A stretch of 64,000 nucleotides of DNA from GCA-2746605 sp963704835 (GTDB taxonomy: Bacteria; Bacteroidota; Ignavibacteria; Ignavibacteriales; Melioribacteraceae): positions 248,001 through 312,000 of the forward strand of contig CAVPHW010000020.1 of assembly GCA_963704835.1 (NCBI GenBank), written 5' to 3'. How positions within the stretch are numbered: position 1 is the first letter of the stretch; every line of letters starts with the position of its first letter. Made by a program: the position numbers and the translations under genes. The notes beneath the pieces were generated by a model. The model made no database searches and was not told the DNA's origin. It saw nothing but the letters and a program-made list of their open reading frames with translations. This document shows positions 35,041 to 43,665 of this stretch, piece by piece.

Positions 35041-37440
35041 GTGATAATTTCACTTAATTGGTTAAAAGAATATATTGATTTGGATGACATTTCCGTTGAG
35101 GAAATTGTTGATAAGCTAACTATATCAGGTTCTGAAGTTGATGAGGTTATCGACAGACAAAGTGAATTTAAAAATATTGTTGTTGGAAAAGTAGAGGAAG
35201 TTAAAAAACACCCAGATGCTGACAAACTTTCTATTTGTAAAGTATTTGATGGTGAAAATATACTCAATATTGTTTGTGGGGCTTCAAATGTTGAAGCAGG
35301 GCAGACTGTTGCTCTTGCAAAAGTAGGTGCAATAATTCCCAATGGTAAGTTTGAAATTAAGGCTGCAAAAATCCGTGGTGAGAAATCAAATGGAATGATT
35401 TGCGCTGAGGATGAACTTAGTCTTTCAGATGACCATGCAGGTATTATGGTATTGGATGGTGCATTATCCGCTGGCATGCCGATTGCAAAAGCTTTAAAAA
35501 TGGATGATGTTATACTTGATGTAGCTATAACGCCGAACAGATCTGATGCATTATGCCATATTGGAATTGCTCGTGATTTATCAGCGATTTTTAATAGAGA
35601 ATTAAAAATTCCTAAGCTAAATAGTTCTTTTACTATTTCAAACAAATCTGACGAAACTGAAATAATAATTGAAAATAGTGAAGCTTGTCCAAGGTACACT
35701 GGTATTGTAATTAAGAACATAAAAGTGGAAGAATCTCCTCAATGGTTAAAAGATAGAATATTAAGTATTGGCTCTCGACCCATAAATAATATTGTTGATG
35801 TTACAAATTTTGTTCTACATGAAGTTGGGCAACCTCTGCATGCTTTTGATCTTGACAAAATCGATGATAAGAAAATTGTTGTTAAAACCTTTTCTGAAAG
35901 TTATAAATTCACGACTTTAGATTCGAAAGAAAGGAGCATGCTCCATTCCGATCTAATGATCTGTGATGCGACAAAACCTATTGCAATTGCAGGCGTAATG
36001 GGCGGAGAAAATTCTGAAGTTACTTCTGAGACTAAAAATATCTTAATAGAAAGCGCTTGCTTTAATCCATCTTCAATTAGGAAAACTGCCAAACAATTAG
36101 GACTATCATCAGATGCCTCTTATAGATTTGAACGAGGGACAGACCCTTCGGGAACGGTTTATGCGGCAGTTAGAGCAGCTGAATTAATAGCTGATCTTAC
36201 TGGTGGTATTATCAATAATAATGTAATTGATAATTATCCTAATTTAATCAATGAAAAAGAAATAACTATAAGATTTTCAAGAATTGAAAAAATACTTGGC
36301 TTTAAGATTGAAAAAGATACAGTCAAAAATATTTTAGTTGGTTTAAAATTTGTAATTGTTGAAGAACATGATGAATCAATAAGTGTGAAAATTCCTACCT
36401 TTAGAAATGATCTAGAAAGGGAAATTGATTTAATTGAAGAAATTGTTAGAATATTTGGTTTTGATGGAATTCCGCCTATTGGAAGTATCTCAGTTGAGTT
36501 AGCTAAAAAAGTGGATGAAACTGATTTTGAAGATTTAATAAGTAATATTCTAGTTTCCATAGGCTTCAATCAAGTTATTAGCAATTCACTCATAAGTGAT
36601 GAAAAAACAATTGAGTATGATGCATCAATTAAAGTATTAAATCCGCAAAGTAGTGAAATGACTCGATTAAGAACATCATTACTTCCTGGAATGCTGATGA
36701 ACATTTCTAGAAATTTAAAAGTGAAAGAATCCAATCTGAGCTTTTTCGAAATTGGTCAAGTTTTCAAATTAAACAAACCTGAAATCAAATCTTTTGATGA
36801 TATTAACGAAGCAGAAAATATTATTGTTGCCTTATGCGGAAATAAGATTAATTCAAGTTGGTTTGAAAATGAACAAAATTATGATTTATATGATCTTGTG
36901 GGTTATTCCGATAAACTATTGTCCAGTCTAAATCTTGATGCTGTTTTTGAAAAAGAGTTTTTGGAAAATAGTGACGATATATTTGAATATTCATTTATTC
37001 AAAAAATGAATAACAATGAAATTGGTAAAGGTGGTAAGCTTAGTAGTAGTTTGAATCAAAAATTTGATATTAACAAAGAAGTATTTATTCTTGAAATTAA
37101 TCTAGAGTATTTAAAAAAATCTCTAAAAAAAATCACAAAAAGTTCACAATTATTAAAATACCCAAAAGTATACCGTGATTTTGGGTTTGTTTTAGACAAA
37201 AAAATAACCTATTCTGAGGTAGTAAAAGCAATAAAAGAATCTAGTTCTAATTTGTTGAAAAATGTAAATTTATTTGATATCTTTGAGAGTGAAAGTCTTG
37301 GTTCGAATAAAAAGAGTCTTGCATTTCAGTTGGAATATTTTGATGAATTCAAAACTTTACGTGAAGATCAGATTGATACAGAATTTTGGAAAACAATTGA
37401 AGCTGTTAAAAATAAATTTAATGCAGTTTTGAGAGGTTAA
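35041..37440 (+). CDS. pheT: Phenylalanyl-tRNA synthetase beta subunit
   Basis: The 799-residue protein starts at a GTG. It shows the full PheT series: tRNA-binding EMAP-like domain (about 40-150, VGKVEEVKKHPDADKLSICK), B3/B4 editing domain (RYTGIVIKNIKVEESPQWLK, NIVDVTNFVLHEVGQPLHAF), B5 domain, a catalytic-like domain (NPQSSEMTRLRTSLLPGML) and a C-terminal anticodon-binding fold (YPKVYRDFGFVLDKKITYSE). It is of normal length and intact. A coiled-coil gene follows one base after its stop. Confidence 0.97.
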   Translation: MIISLNWLKEYIDLDDISVEEIVDKLTISGSEVDEVIDRQSEFKNIVVGKVEEVKKHPDADKLSICKVFDGENILNIVCGASNVEAGQTVALAKVGAIIPNGKFEIKAAKIRGEKSNGMICAEDELSLSDDHAGIMVLDGALSAGMPIAKALKMDDVILDVAITPNRSDALCHIGIARDLSAIFNRELKIPKLNSSFTISNKSDETEIIIENSEACPRYTGIVIKNIKVEESPQWLKDRILSIGSRPINNIVDVTNFVLHEVGQPLHAFDLDKIDDKKIVVKTFSESYKFTTLDSKERSMLHSDLMICDATKPIAIAGVMGGENSEVTSETKNILIESACFNPSSIRKTAKQLGLSSDASYRFERGTDPSGTVYAAVRAAELIADLTGGIINNNVIDNYPNLINEKEITIRFSRIEKILGFKIEKDTVKNILVGLKFVIVEEHDESISVKIPTFRNDLEREIDLIEEIVRIFGFDGIPPIGSISVELAKKVDETDFEDLISNILVSIGFNQVISNSLISDEKTIEYDASIKVLNPQSSEMTRLRTSLLPGMLMNISRNLKVKESNLSFFEIGQVFKLNKPEIKSFDDINEAENIIVALCGNKINSSWFENEQNYDLYDLVGYSDKLLSSLNLDAVFEKEFLENSDDIFEYSFIQKMNNNEIGKGGKLSSSLNQKFDINKEVFILEINLEYLKKSLKKITKSSQLLKYPKVYRDFGFVLDKKITYSEVVKAIKESSSNLLKNVNLFDIFESESLGSNKKSLAFQLEYFDEFKTLREDQIDTEFWKTIEAVKNKFNAVLRG

Positions 37441-37441
37441 T

Positions 37442-37759
37442 GTGAATGATGCATCAAAATATGATTTGTTTATTAAAGAGATTGAATCATTAGAACATAT
37501 GGTTCAAAATTTGGTTATTAATGTAGATAAACAGGAAACTGAAAAAAATATTTTAGATCAAAAGAATGAAAGTTTATTAAAAGAAAATGAAGTACTTGTT
37601 TTAAAAATTAATGAATTAGAAAAAAAATTGAACTCTGCTGAAGAGAAATCTTCAAATATTGGAGTTAAAAAAACAAATTTAGATTTATTTGAAAGAGAAA
37701 ATCTAAAAAATCAAATTGATGATCTGATAGCTAGAATTGATTATCATATAAGTTCATAG
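37442..37759 (+). CDS. Small coiled-coil protein between pheT and zapA
   Basis: The 105-residue product starts at a GTG one base after pheT. Nearly the whole length is predicted coiled coil, with heptad-like Leu/Ile spacing (ENEVLVLKINELEKKLNSAE), ending with FERENLKNQIDDLIARIDYH. I do not recognise a named family. Its size, coiled coil and position before zapA are like ZapB-type division proteins, so a role with ZapA is a reasonable guess. Confidence 0.7.
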   Translation: MNDASKYDLFIKEIESLEHMVQNLVINVDKQETEKNILDQKNESLLKENEVLVLKINELEKKLNSAEEKSSNIGVKKTNLDLFERENLKNQIDDLIARIDYHISS

Positions 37760-37808
37760 TTCTTTACATATTAAATTAGTGTAAGAGATATTTAGAAGAA
37801 TAGACCCA

Positions 37809-38108
37809 ATGCCAGAAAAAAAGAAGCTTAAAGTTAAAATATTCGGGAAAGAATTTTCATTGCTCGTAGAAAATCAAGAGATTGCAACAGAGTTGGCTAG
37901 TTATGTAAATAAAATAATGGATGAAACTAAAGCAGAATTAAAAGATCAACCAACCGAAACTATAGCCATTATTGCCGCGTTAAATATTGCATATGATTTA
38001 TCTGTTGAAAAAAATAAATTTAGAGAGTTTAGTATACAAGCAACTGATAAAATTAAAAGAATAAAGCTTCTTATGGAAAAATCTGATATTGAGTCCATTC
38101 CATCATAA
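37809..38108 (+). CDS. zapA: Cell division protein ZapA
   Basis: The 99-residue protein has the ZapA beta-strand start (KLKVKIFGKEFSLLVENQE) and the long helix that forms the tetramer (TETIAIIAALNIAYDLSVEK). ZapA bundles FtsZ filaments at mid-cell. It sits between the coiled-coil gene and the 6S RNA/rny pair, an arrangement that is common in this group. Confidence 0.88.
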   Translation: MPEKKKLKVKIFGKEFSLLVENQEIATELASYVNKIMDETKAELKDQPTETIAIIAALNIAYDLSVEKNKFREFSIQATDKIKRIKLLMEKSDIESIPS

Positions 38109-38111
38109 CAT

Positions 38112-38305
38112 TTCCGCACTGCCAATTCTTAAATGAAAAACTAACAACGTTAATTAGGGTTTCTGACTTACGTTGTGTATTACAGGCCTAATCCTAATTT
38201 ATTAGGACTCTGTTTAACAGAGCAGTGGAAGTAAAAAGCAACGGGCGGTTACCCACATTGTCATAGGATGAGTTTTTCCATCCTGAGTTGGCAGCTGCGG
38301 GTTTA
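38112..38305 (+). ncRNA. ssrS: Probable 6S RNA
   Basis: The spacer between zapA and rny forms a closed structured RNA. CCGCACTGCCAA (38114-38125) pairs with TTGGCAGCTGCGG (38288-38300) with a single bulged G. Inside, ACAA/TTGT, GGGT/ACCC, CGTTG/CAACG and TTAC/GTAA form an interrupted rod with large internal loops. Hairpins are also seen: TCCTAA-TTTA-TTAGGA, CTCTGT-TTA-ACAGAG and AGGATG/CATCCT. Length (about 190 bases), rod shape and the zapA neighbourhood all agree with 6S RNA, which binds the housekeeping RNA polymerase. I identify it by structure and place, not by a covariance search. Confidence 0.75.
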
Positions 38306-38327
38306 ATTCTGTTCTTATGGAGGCATC

Positions 38328-39899
38328 ATGGATTATAACAATCCTTTATTATATTTGGCTGCTATTTTTATATTTTCAATCATTTCATTGTTCATCGGCT
38401 GGTTTCTTCACTCACGATTCGGAGCAAATAAAATAAGTAAAGCGAAAGAATCGGCAAATTCAATAATTGAAGATGCTGAAAAAGAAGCTAAAAATATTAA
38501 AAGAGAAAAGCTTTTAGAAGTAAAAGACGAATGGTTAAAAAAGAAACAAGAATTTGATAATGAATCAAATTCAAAGCGACAAAAACAGCAAGTTTACGAG
38601 AAAAAGATTGAACAAAGAGAGCAAAGTGTTGAAAGAAAATACGAGCTTGTAACAGAAAAAGAAAAACAAAATAAAGAAATTGAAAGGCAGAACGAAAAAA
38701 AACAAGAAATCCTTGATAAGAAAATTGAAGAAGTTGCGAAACTTTTAGCTGATCAAAATATTAGGTTAGAAAAGACTGCTGGGCTTACGAAAGAAGAAGC
38801 AAAAAAAATGCTTATGGAAAATGTAATTGATAAAGCTAAATCTGATGCTTCACAATATGTTACTGAAATTAAGGACGCTGCAAAAGCTGAAGCAAAAAAA
38901 GAAGCACAGAAGATAGTAGTTCAAGCGATTCAAAGAACAGCGGTAGATCATTCTGTTGAGACAACTGTTTCGGTTGTTCAAATTCAGAGTGATGAAATGA
39001 AGGGTAGAATTATTGGTAGGGAAGGAAGAAATATACGAGCGTTTGAGGCTGCTACCGGAGTTGATGTAATTGTTGATGATACGCCGGAAGCTGTAATCTT
39101 ATCTGCTTTTGACCAATTTAGACGTGAAGTTGCTAGAATATCTTTAGAGAGACTAATAGCTGATGGAAGAATTCACCCATCAAGAATTGAAGAAGTTGTT
39201 AAGAAGGTTGAATCTGAATTAGATGAAGAAATTCAGAAAGAAGGCGAGAATATTCTTGTTCAATTAGGAATTCATGGTGTTAATCGTGAACTAGTAAAAT
39301 ATATTGGTAGGATGAAATATAGATCAAGTTACGGGCAAAATTTATTGCAGCATAGTATAGAAGTTGCTTATATCACTGGTTTTATGGCAGGTGAATTAGG
39401 ATTTGATCAGTCCTTAGCAAAAAGAGCAGGTTTAATGCACGATATTGGGAAAACAGTTGATAAAAGTATTGAAGGACCTCATGCATTGTTAGGCGCTGAA
39501 CTACTTAAAAAATATAAAGAACATCCAGTTGTTATTAATGCTGCAGGAAGTCATCATGAAGATATTGAAATGACTCATGCTATTTCAGCTTTAGTTCAAT
39601 CAGCTGATGCAATTAGCGGAGCAAGGCCAGGTGCAAGAAGAGAACCACTTGAAGGCTATGTAAAACGATTGGAAAACCTTGAAGGCATTGCAAATACTTT
39701 TGAAGGTGTTGCTAAAACATACGCAATTCAAGCTGGAAGGGAAGTTAGAGTTGTAGTTGAACCTGACAAAGCTGATGATGCTTTTTCAGAAAAATTGGCC
39801 GAAGATATTGCTCATAAAATTCAAGAAGAGATGGAGTATCCAGGTCAAATTAAAGTTACAGTAATCAGAGAAGTAAGAAAAATAGCATACGCAAAATAA
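38328..39899 (+). CDS. rny: Ribonuclease Y
   Basis: The 523-residue protein has an N-terminal membrane helix (LLYLAAIFIFSIISLFIGWF) and a long charged coiled coil (about 35-200). A KH domain follows (MKGRIIGREGRNIRAFEAAT), then the HD phosphohydrolase domain (RAGLMHDIGKTVDKSIEGPH, AAGSHHEDIEMTH). It is a membrane-tethered endoribonuclease that starts mRNA decay. The length is typical and the catalytic HD pair is present. A GGAGG lies before the ATG. It lies directly downstream of the 6S RNA. Confidence 0.96.
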   Translation: MDYNNPLLYLAAIFIFSIISLFIGWFLHSRFGANKISKAKESANSIIEDAEKEAKNIKREKLLEVKDEWLKKKQEFDNESNSKRQKQQVYEKKIEQREQSVERKYELVTEKEKQNKEIERQNEKKQEILDKKIEEVAKLLADQNIRLEKTAGLTKEEAKKMLMENVIDKAKSDASQYVTEIKDAAKAEAKKEAQKIVVQAIQRTAVDHSVETTVSVVQIQSDEMKGRIIGREGRNIRAFEAATGVDVIVDDTPEAVILSAFDQFRREVARISLERLIADGRIHPSRIEEVVKKVESELDEEIQKEGENILVQLGIHGVNRELVKYIGRMKYRSSYGQNLLQHSIEVAYITGFMAGELGFDQSLAKRAGLMHDIGKTVDKSIEGPHALLGAELLKKYKEHPVVINAAGSHHEDIEMTHAISALVQSADAISGARPGARREPLEGYVKRLENLEGIANTFEGVAKTYAIQAGREVRVVVEPDKADDAFSEKLAEDIAHKIQEEMEYPGQIKVTVIREVRKIAYAK

Positions 39900-39942
39900 A
39901 TTATCATCAAAAACAATATTATTTTCTTAGTGAATCTATTAT

Positions 39943-40539
39943 ATGAATAAATTGGTGATTGGTATTACTGGTGGGATTGGTTCAGGTAAGTCAACTGTTT
40001 CTAAACTATTTGAAGAACACGGTTGTATCGTTCTTAAGGCTGATCCCATTGCCAAACAAGTGATGGTAGAAGAAGATTCTATCATATCTGAAATTACAAA
40101 TATCTTTGGATCTGAGTCTTACATTGATGGAAAGTTAAACACAAAATATCTTGCCTCTAAGGTCTTTAGTGATCCCGACCAAATAAAAATATTAAACTCA
40201 ATAGTTCACCCGATTGCAATAAAGAAAATCGAACAACTTATTACTCAAAATTTAATTTCAAATAATATAGTAATTGTCGAGTCAGCTCTGATTTTTGAAT
40301 CCGATATGGAAAATTTATTTGATTATATCTTATTACTTACTGCTCCAGAAGATACACGTATCAAAAGAGTAATTGAAAGAGACCATGAGTCTGCACATGA
40401 AATTAAAAGTAGAATTATGAATCAGTTAGATGATAAAGAAAAAATTGATAAATCTGACTTTGTTCTCCAAAACAATGGATCAATCGAAGAGTTAAAAAAC
40501 AAAGCACTTTTTTTTCTAAATTTATTTAAAAGCCTATAA
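39943..40539 (+). CDS. coaE: Dephospho-CoA kinase
   Basis: The 198-residue protein has the P-loop GITGGIGSGKSTVSKLFEEHG, KADPIAKQVMVEE, the conserved HPIAIKKIE region and the lid RVIERDHESAHEIKSRI. It adds the 3'-phosphate to dephospho-CoA in the last step of CoA synthesis. It is intact and of family length. It starts 43 bases after rny. Confidence 0.95.
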   Translation: MNKLVIGITGGIGSGKSTVSKLFEEHGCIVLKADPIAKQVMVEEDSIISEITNIFGSESYIDGKLNTKYLASKVFSDPDQIKILNSIVHPIAIKKIEQLITQNLISNNIVIVESALIFESDMENLFDYILLLTAPEDTRIKRVIERDHESAHEIKSRIMNQLDDKEKIDKSDFVLQNNGSIEELKNKALFFLNLFKSL

Positions 40540-40555
40540 TATTTTATAATAATCC

Positions 40556-40563
40556 TATCTTTG
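40556..40563 (+). promoter_or_regulatory. Possible Bacteroidota-type -7 box before proline dehydrogenase
   Basis: TATCTTTG matches TAnnTTTG exactly and lies about 65 bases before the GTG at 40630. No clear upstream TTG box is seen at the right distance, so this is weak. Confidence 0.25.
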
Positions 40564-40629
40564 AATAAGTCTTTCCTTGTTTAGAATAATTGTAACAATT
40601 ATTTTTCTAGTATAAAAAATGAGGTAATT

Positions 40630-41532
40630 GTGAGTTTTGTAAATCAGGCTATTGTTACATTTGTTAAATATTTACCCAAATCAATAGTTCATATTTTTGC
40701 TAAAAAGTATATTGCAGGTGATACTCTTGATGATGCTGTTAATGTTGTAAAAAAGTTGAACTCTTTAGGAATTATTGCCACTATTGATGTCCTTGGTGAA
40801 GCAATTACAACTAAGGAAGAAGCAGAAAAAGAAAAACAAGAATGTTTTAGAGTGTTGGAAGCTATTTCTCAAAACAATCTTGACGCAAATTTATCAATCA
40901 AACCAACATCTCTTGGTTTAAGTATTGACAAAGATTATTTCTACAATCAGATAAGAGAAGTTGTTATTAAAGCTAAGGAGCTTAATAATTGGGTTAGAGT
41001 TGATATGGAAAATGTGCCCTATACTTCTTCTACAATTGAGGTATTTAAAAAACTTCAAAGTGAATTTGATAATGTAGGAATTGTTTTACAAGCTTACCTA
41101 AAGCGCACGATGGATGACGTAATTGATTTAAATCAAACAAAAACCAATTATAGGTTATGCAAGGGTATTTATGTTGAATCAGAAAAAGTAGCCTTTAATG
41201 ATAAACAAGTTATCAGGGATAATTTTTTAAATTTATTGGAAAGAATATTTAAGAATGGAAGTTACGTTGGCATTGCAACTCACGATGAATATTTGGTAAA
41301 TGGTGCTTACAAGCAAATTGAAGAAATGAAATTGACTAAAGATAAATATGAGTTTCAAATGTTGTATGGAGTAACTGAAAAACTAAGAGACAGAATTAAT
41401 AGCGACGGTCATAAGATAAGAATTTATGTGCCTTATGGTGAAAACTGGTATGCTTATTCAATCAGAAGAATGAAAGAGAACCCAGAAATTGCCGGTCATA
41501 TTACAAAAAGTCTATTTATGATCAACAAATGA
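40630..41532 (+). CDS. Proline dehydrogenase
   Basis: The 300-residue FAD-dependent barrel enzyme starts at GTG with GAGG upstream. Family motifs include SIKPTSLGLSID, WVRVDMENVPYTSSTIEVF, VLQAYLKRTMDDV, NYRLCKGIYVES, VGIATHDEYLVNGA, FQMLYGVTEKLRDR and IRIYVPYGENWYAYSIRRMKENPE. It oxidises proline to pyrroline-5-carboxylate. It is the stand-alone form without a P5C dehydrogenase domain. The following gene, tsaD, overlaps its stop by four bases (ATGA), which indicates coupled translation. Confidence 0.92.
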   Translation: MSFVNQAIVTFVKYLPKSIVHIFAKKYIAGDTLDDAVNVVKKLNSLGIIATIDVLGEAITTKEEAEKEKQECFRVLEAISQNNLDANLSIKPTSLGLSIDKDYFYNQIREVVIKAKELNNWVRVDMENVPYTSSTIEVFKKLQSEFDNVGIVLQAYLKRTMDDVIDLNQTKTNYRLCKGIYVESEKVAFNDKQVIRDNFLNLLERIFKNGSYVGIATHDEYLVNGAYKQIEEMKLTKDKYEFQMLYGVTEKLRDRINSDGHKIRIYVPYGENWYAYSIRRMKENPEIAGHITKSLFMINK

Positions 41533-42545
41533 TTATTCTTGGCATTGAAAGTTCATGCGATGAAACCTCAATTGCATTTTTAGATAATGGAGAAGTTAAG
41601 GCAAATTTAATTTCTTCTCAGCATTTCCATAGTAAGTTTGGAGGCGTAATCCCCGAACTTTCTAGTCGAGCCCACCTTCAACAAATTATTCCCCTTATTA
41701 AAGCTGCGCAAGTAGAAACAAAAATAAACATTAATGATATAGATTTGATTTCAGCGACTGCCGGTCCCGGCTTAATTGGTGCACTATTAGTTGGTTTAAC
41801 TTTTGGGAAGAGTTTAGCCTTATCATTAAATAAACCTTTTGTTCCGGTCAATCATATTGAAGGTCATATCTTTTCCGGCTTTCTATTGGAAAGGAAACCA
41901 AAGTATCCTTTTTTAAGTGTTGTTGTTTCAGGCGGTCATACTCTATTGCTTCTAGTTAAAAGTGAGTTTAATATTGTTAAATTGGGAACGACAATTGATG
42001 ATGCGATTGGAGAGGCATTTGATAAAGTTTCCAAAATGCTTGGGTTCGGTTATCCTGGCGGACCTTTAATTCAAAAATATGCAAAGAGTGGTGATGACAC
42101 CTCATTTTTATTTCCAATAGGAAAGAGTAAGAATAAATTTGATTTTTCTTTTAGTGGATTAAAAACATCTGTTTTAAGAGCCATACAAAATATTGAAAAG
42201 GGTGAAGCCTTAAGTGAGACTGATAGATCCAATATTGCGGCATCATTTCAAAAAGCGGCTATAAAAGCAATAACAAAAAGAGTTGTACTAGCATTAAATG
42301 AATTTGAAATAAGAACAATTACGTTAGTTGGTGGAGTTGCAGCAAACGAAGCACTAAGAAATAATATCAATCTACTTGGAAAAAAATATAACAAAGAAGT
42401 TATAATACCAGATCTTGAGTTTTGTGGAGATAATGCCGCAATGATTGCTCTAAGAGGATATCAATACCATCTTGCAGGAAGAAAGTTTGATTTAAATTCC
42501 AATGCATATCCTAATTTACCCTTTGAAATATTCAGTATTGAATAA
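41529..42545 (+). CDS. tsaD: tRNA N6-threonylcarbamoyladenosine synthase, TsaD
   Basis: The 338-residue protein begins MIILGIESSCDETSIAFLDN and has the metal-binding VNHIEGHIFSGF, SVVVSGGHTLLLLV, DDAIGEAFDKVSKMLGFGYP, GGVAANEALR and late CGDNAAMIALRG. It transfers the threonylcarbamoyl group to A37 of ANN-decoding tRNAs. It is of normal length. Its ATG overlaps the proline dehydrogenase stop. Confidence 0.96.
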   Translation: MIILGIESSCDETSIAFLDNGEVKANLISSQHFHSKFGGVIPELSSRAHLQQIIPLIKAAQVETKININDIDLISATAGPGLIGALLVGLTFGKSLALSLNKPFVPVNHIEGHIFSGFLLERKPKYPFLSVVVSGGHTLLLLVKSEFNIVKLGTTIDDAIGEAFDKVSKMLGFGYPGGPLIQKYAKSGDDTSFLFPIGKSKNKFDFSFSGLKTSVLRAIQNIEKGEALSETDRSNIAASFQKAAIKAITKRVVLALNEFEIRTITLVGGVAANEALRNNINLLGKKYNKEVIIPDLEFCGDNAAMIALRGYQYHLAGRKFDLNSNAYPNLPFEIFSIE

Positions 42546-42615
42546 TTCCAGCTTTCTGAACAAAAATGATTTTCATATATTACATAATTACTTACAATAT
42601 ATAATTTAATCTCTA

Positions 42616-43665
42616 ATGCTGCTAAAAATAAATAGAAAATTTTTTAATCTATCAAAAAATGAAAAGAATTTTGCAATCACATTTTTCATTTTTGTCTTTG
42701 TTGGCTTTGTTTTTACATTTTACAGCCCTAATTATAATGGTTCTTCAAAACCCGTTAAAATTGATGTGCAGAATGGAGCTTCCTTAAATTCAATAGTTGA
42801 TTCACTTTATCATAAAAAAATTATTCCAAGTAAGATAAAAATGAAGACTGCTGCTTACTTATTTGGTTTAGATAGAAATATTAAAGCTGGTAGGTATGAA
42901 ATCCCAGATGCGATTAGCTATGTATCATTGTTAAAACTGTTAGTTGATGGAGTTCCAAAAAGTCAGAAACTGGTAACTATTCAGGAAGGAATTTGGCAGA
43001 CAGATTTGGCTGAATTGTTGAATAATGAATTAGGATTAAATGAAGAAAAACTTTTAAGGTTAAGTAGTGATAAAGATTTTATTAGTAAAATGAATTTAGA
43101 TGTAAATTCACTTGAAGGTTACTTACTGCCTGAATCCTATTATTTTTTTGATGGAACTAAAGAAGAGGAAATTCTGGAAAAGCTAAATGAAGAACAAAAT
43201 AAGATCTTTGCTAGCTCAGAAGCCATCGAAAGCATGGAAAAATTAAAAATGAATCGCCATCAAATCCTCACGATGGCATCAATAATTGATGGTGAATCTA
43301 ACCAAGTTCAAGAGTTCAAAAGGATTTCGGGCGTATATTACAACAGACTAAGAAAAGATTGGAAATTACAAGCAGATCCTACTGTTCAATATGTTGTTAG
43401 GCAGCAAAGAGAGAAAGTAAACAAAATTTATTTTAAGGATTTAGAAATAGATTCTAAGTTCAATACATATATGTATTATGGGTTACCTCCTTCACCAATA
43501 AATAATCCCGGGAAAGAAGCAATAATTGCAGCTTTAGATCCTGAAGAACATGATTATTTTTTCTTTGTTGCAGACGGCAAAGGAGGCCACGCATTTTCTA
43601 AATCATCAATTGAACATCAGCGCCAAGTTAAAAGGTACAGGGATTGGAGAGAAACCAACAAATAA
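42616..43665 (+). CDS. mltG: Endolytic murein transglycosylase, MltG/YceG
   Basis: The 349-residue protein has a single membrane helix (about residues 19-36), a LysM-like region (VDVQNGASLNSIVDSLY-like) and the YceG domain: SLEGYLLPESYYF, MASIIDGESNQVQEF, GVYYNRLRKDWKLQADPTVQ and GLPPSPINNPGKEAIIAAL. It cuts nascent glycan strands in the periplasm. The usual acidic E-K-E motif is D225-G-E227, so one of the two acids is replaced by aspartate. The end overlaps the next gene by 22 bases. Confidence 0.92.
   Translation: MLLKINRKFFNLSKNEKNFAITFFIFVFVGFVFTFYSPNYNGSSKPVKIDVQNGASLNSIVDSLYHKKIIPSKIKMKTAAYLFGLDRNIKAGRYEIPDAISYVSLLKLLVDGVPKSQKLVTIQEGIWQTDLAELLNNELGLNEEKLLRLSSDKDFISKMNLDVNSLEGYLLPESYYFFDGTKEEEILEKLNEEQNKIFASSEAIESMEKLKMNRHQILTMASIIDGESNQVQEFKRISGVYYNRLRKDWKLQADPTVQYVVRQQREKVNKIYFKDLEIDSKFNTYMYYGLPPSPINNPGKEAIIAALDPEEHDYFFFVADGKGGHAFSKSSIEHQRQVKRYRDWRETNK

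Noticed and set aside
35013..35720. Minus-strand 235-residue open frame opposite pheT
   Set aside because: pheT is complete and clearly coding on the other strand; the antisense translation is a serine/isoleucine-rich shadow.
38109..38327. tmRNA or RNase P RNA between zapA and rny
   Set aside because: No tRNA-like ends, no peptide tag frame and no RNase P core motifs; the rod-like fold fits 6S RNA instead.
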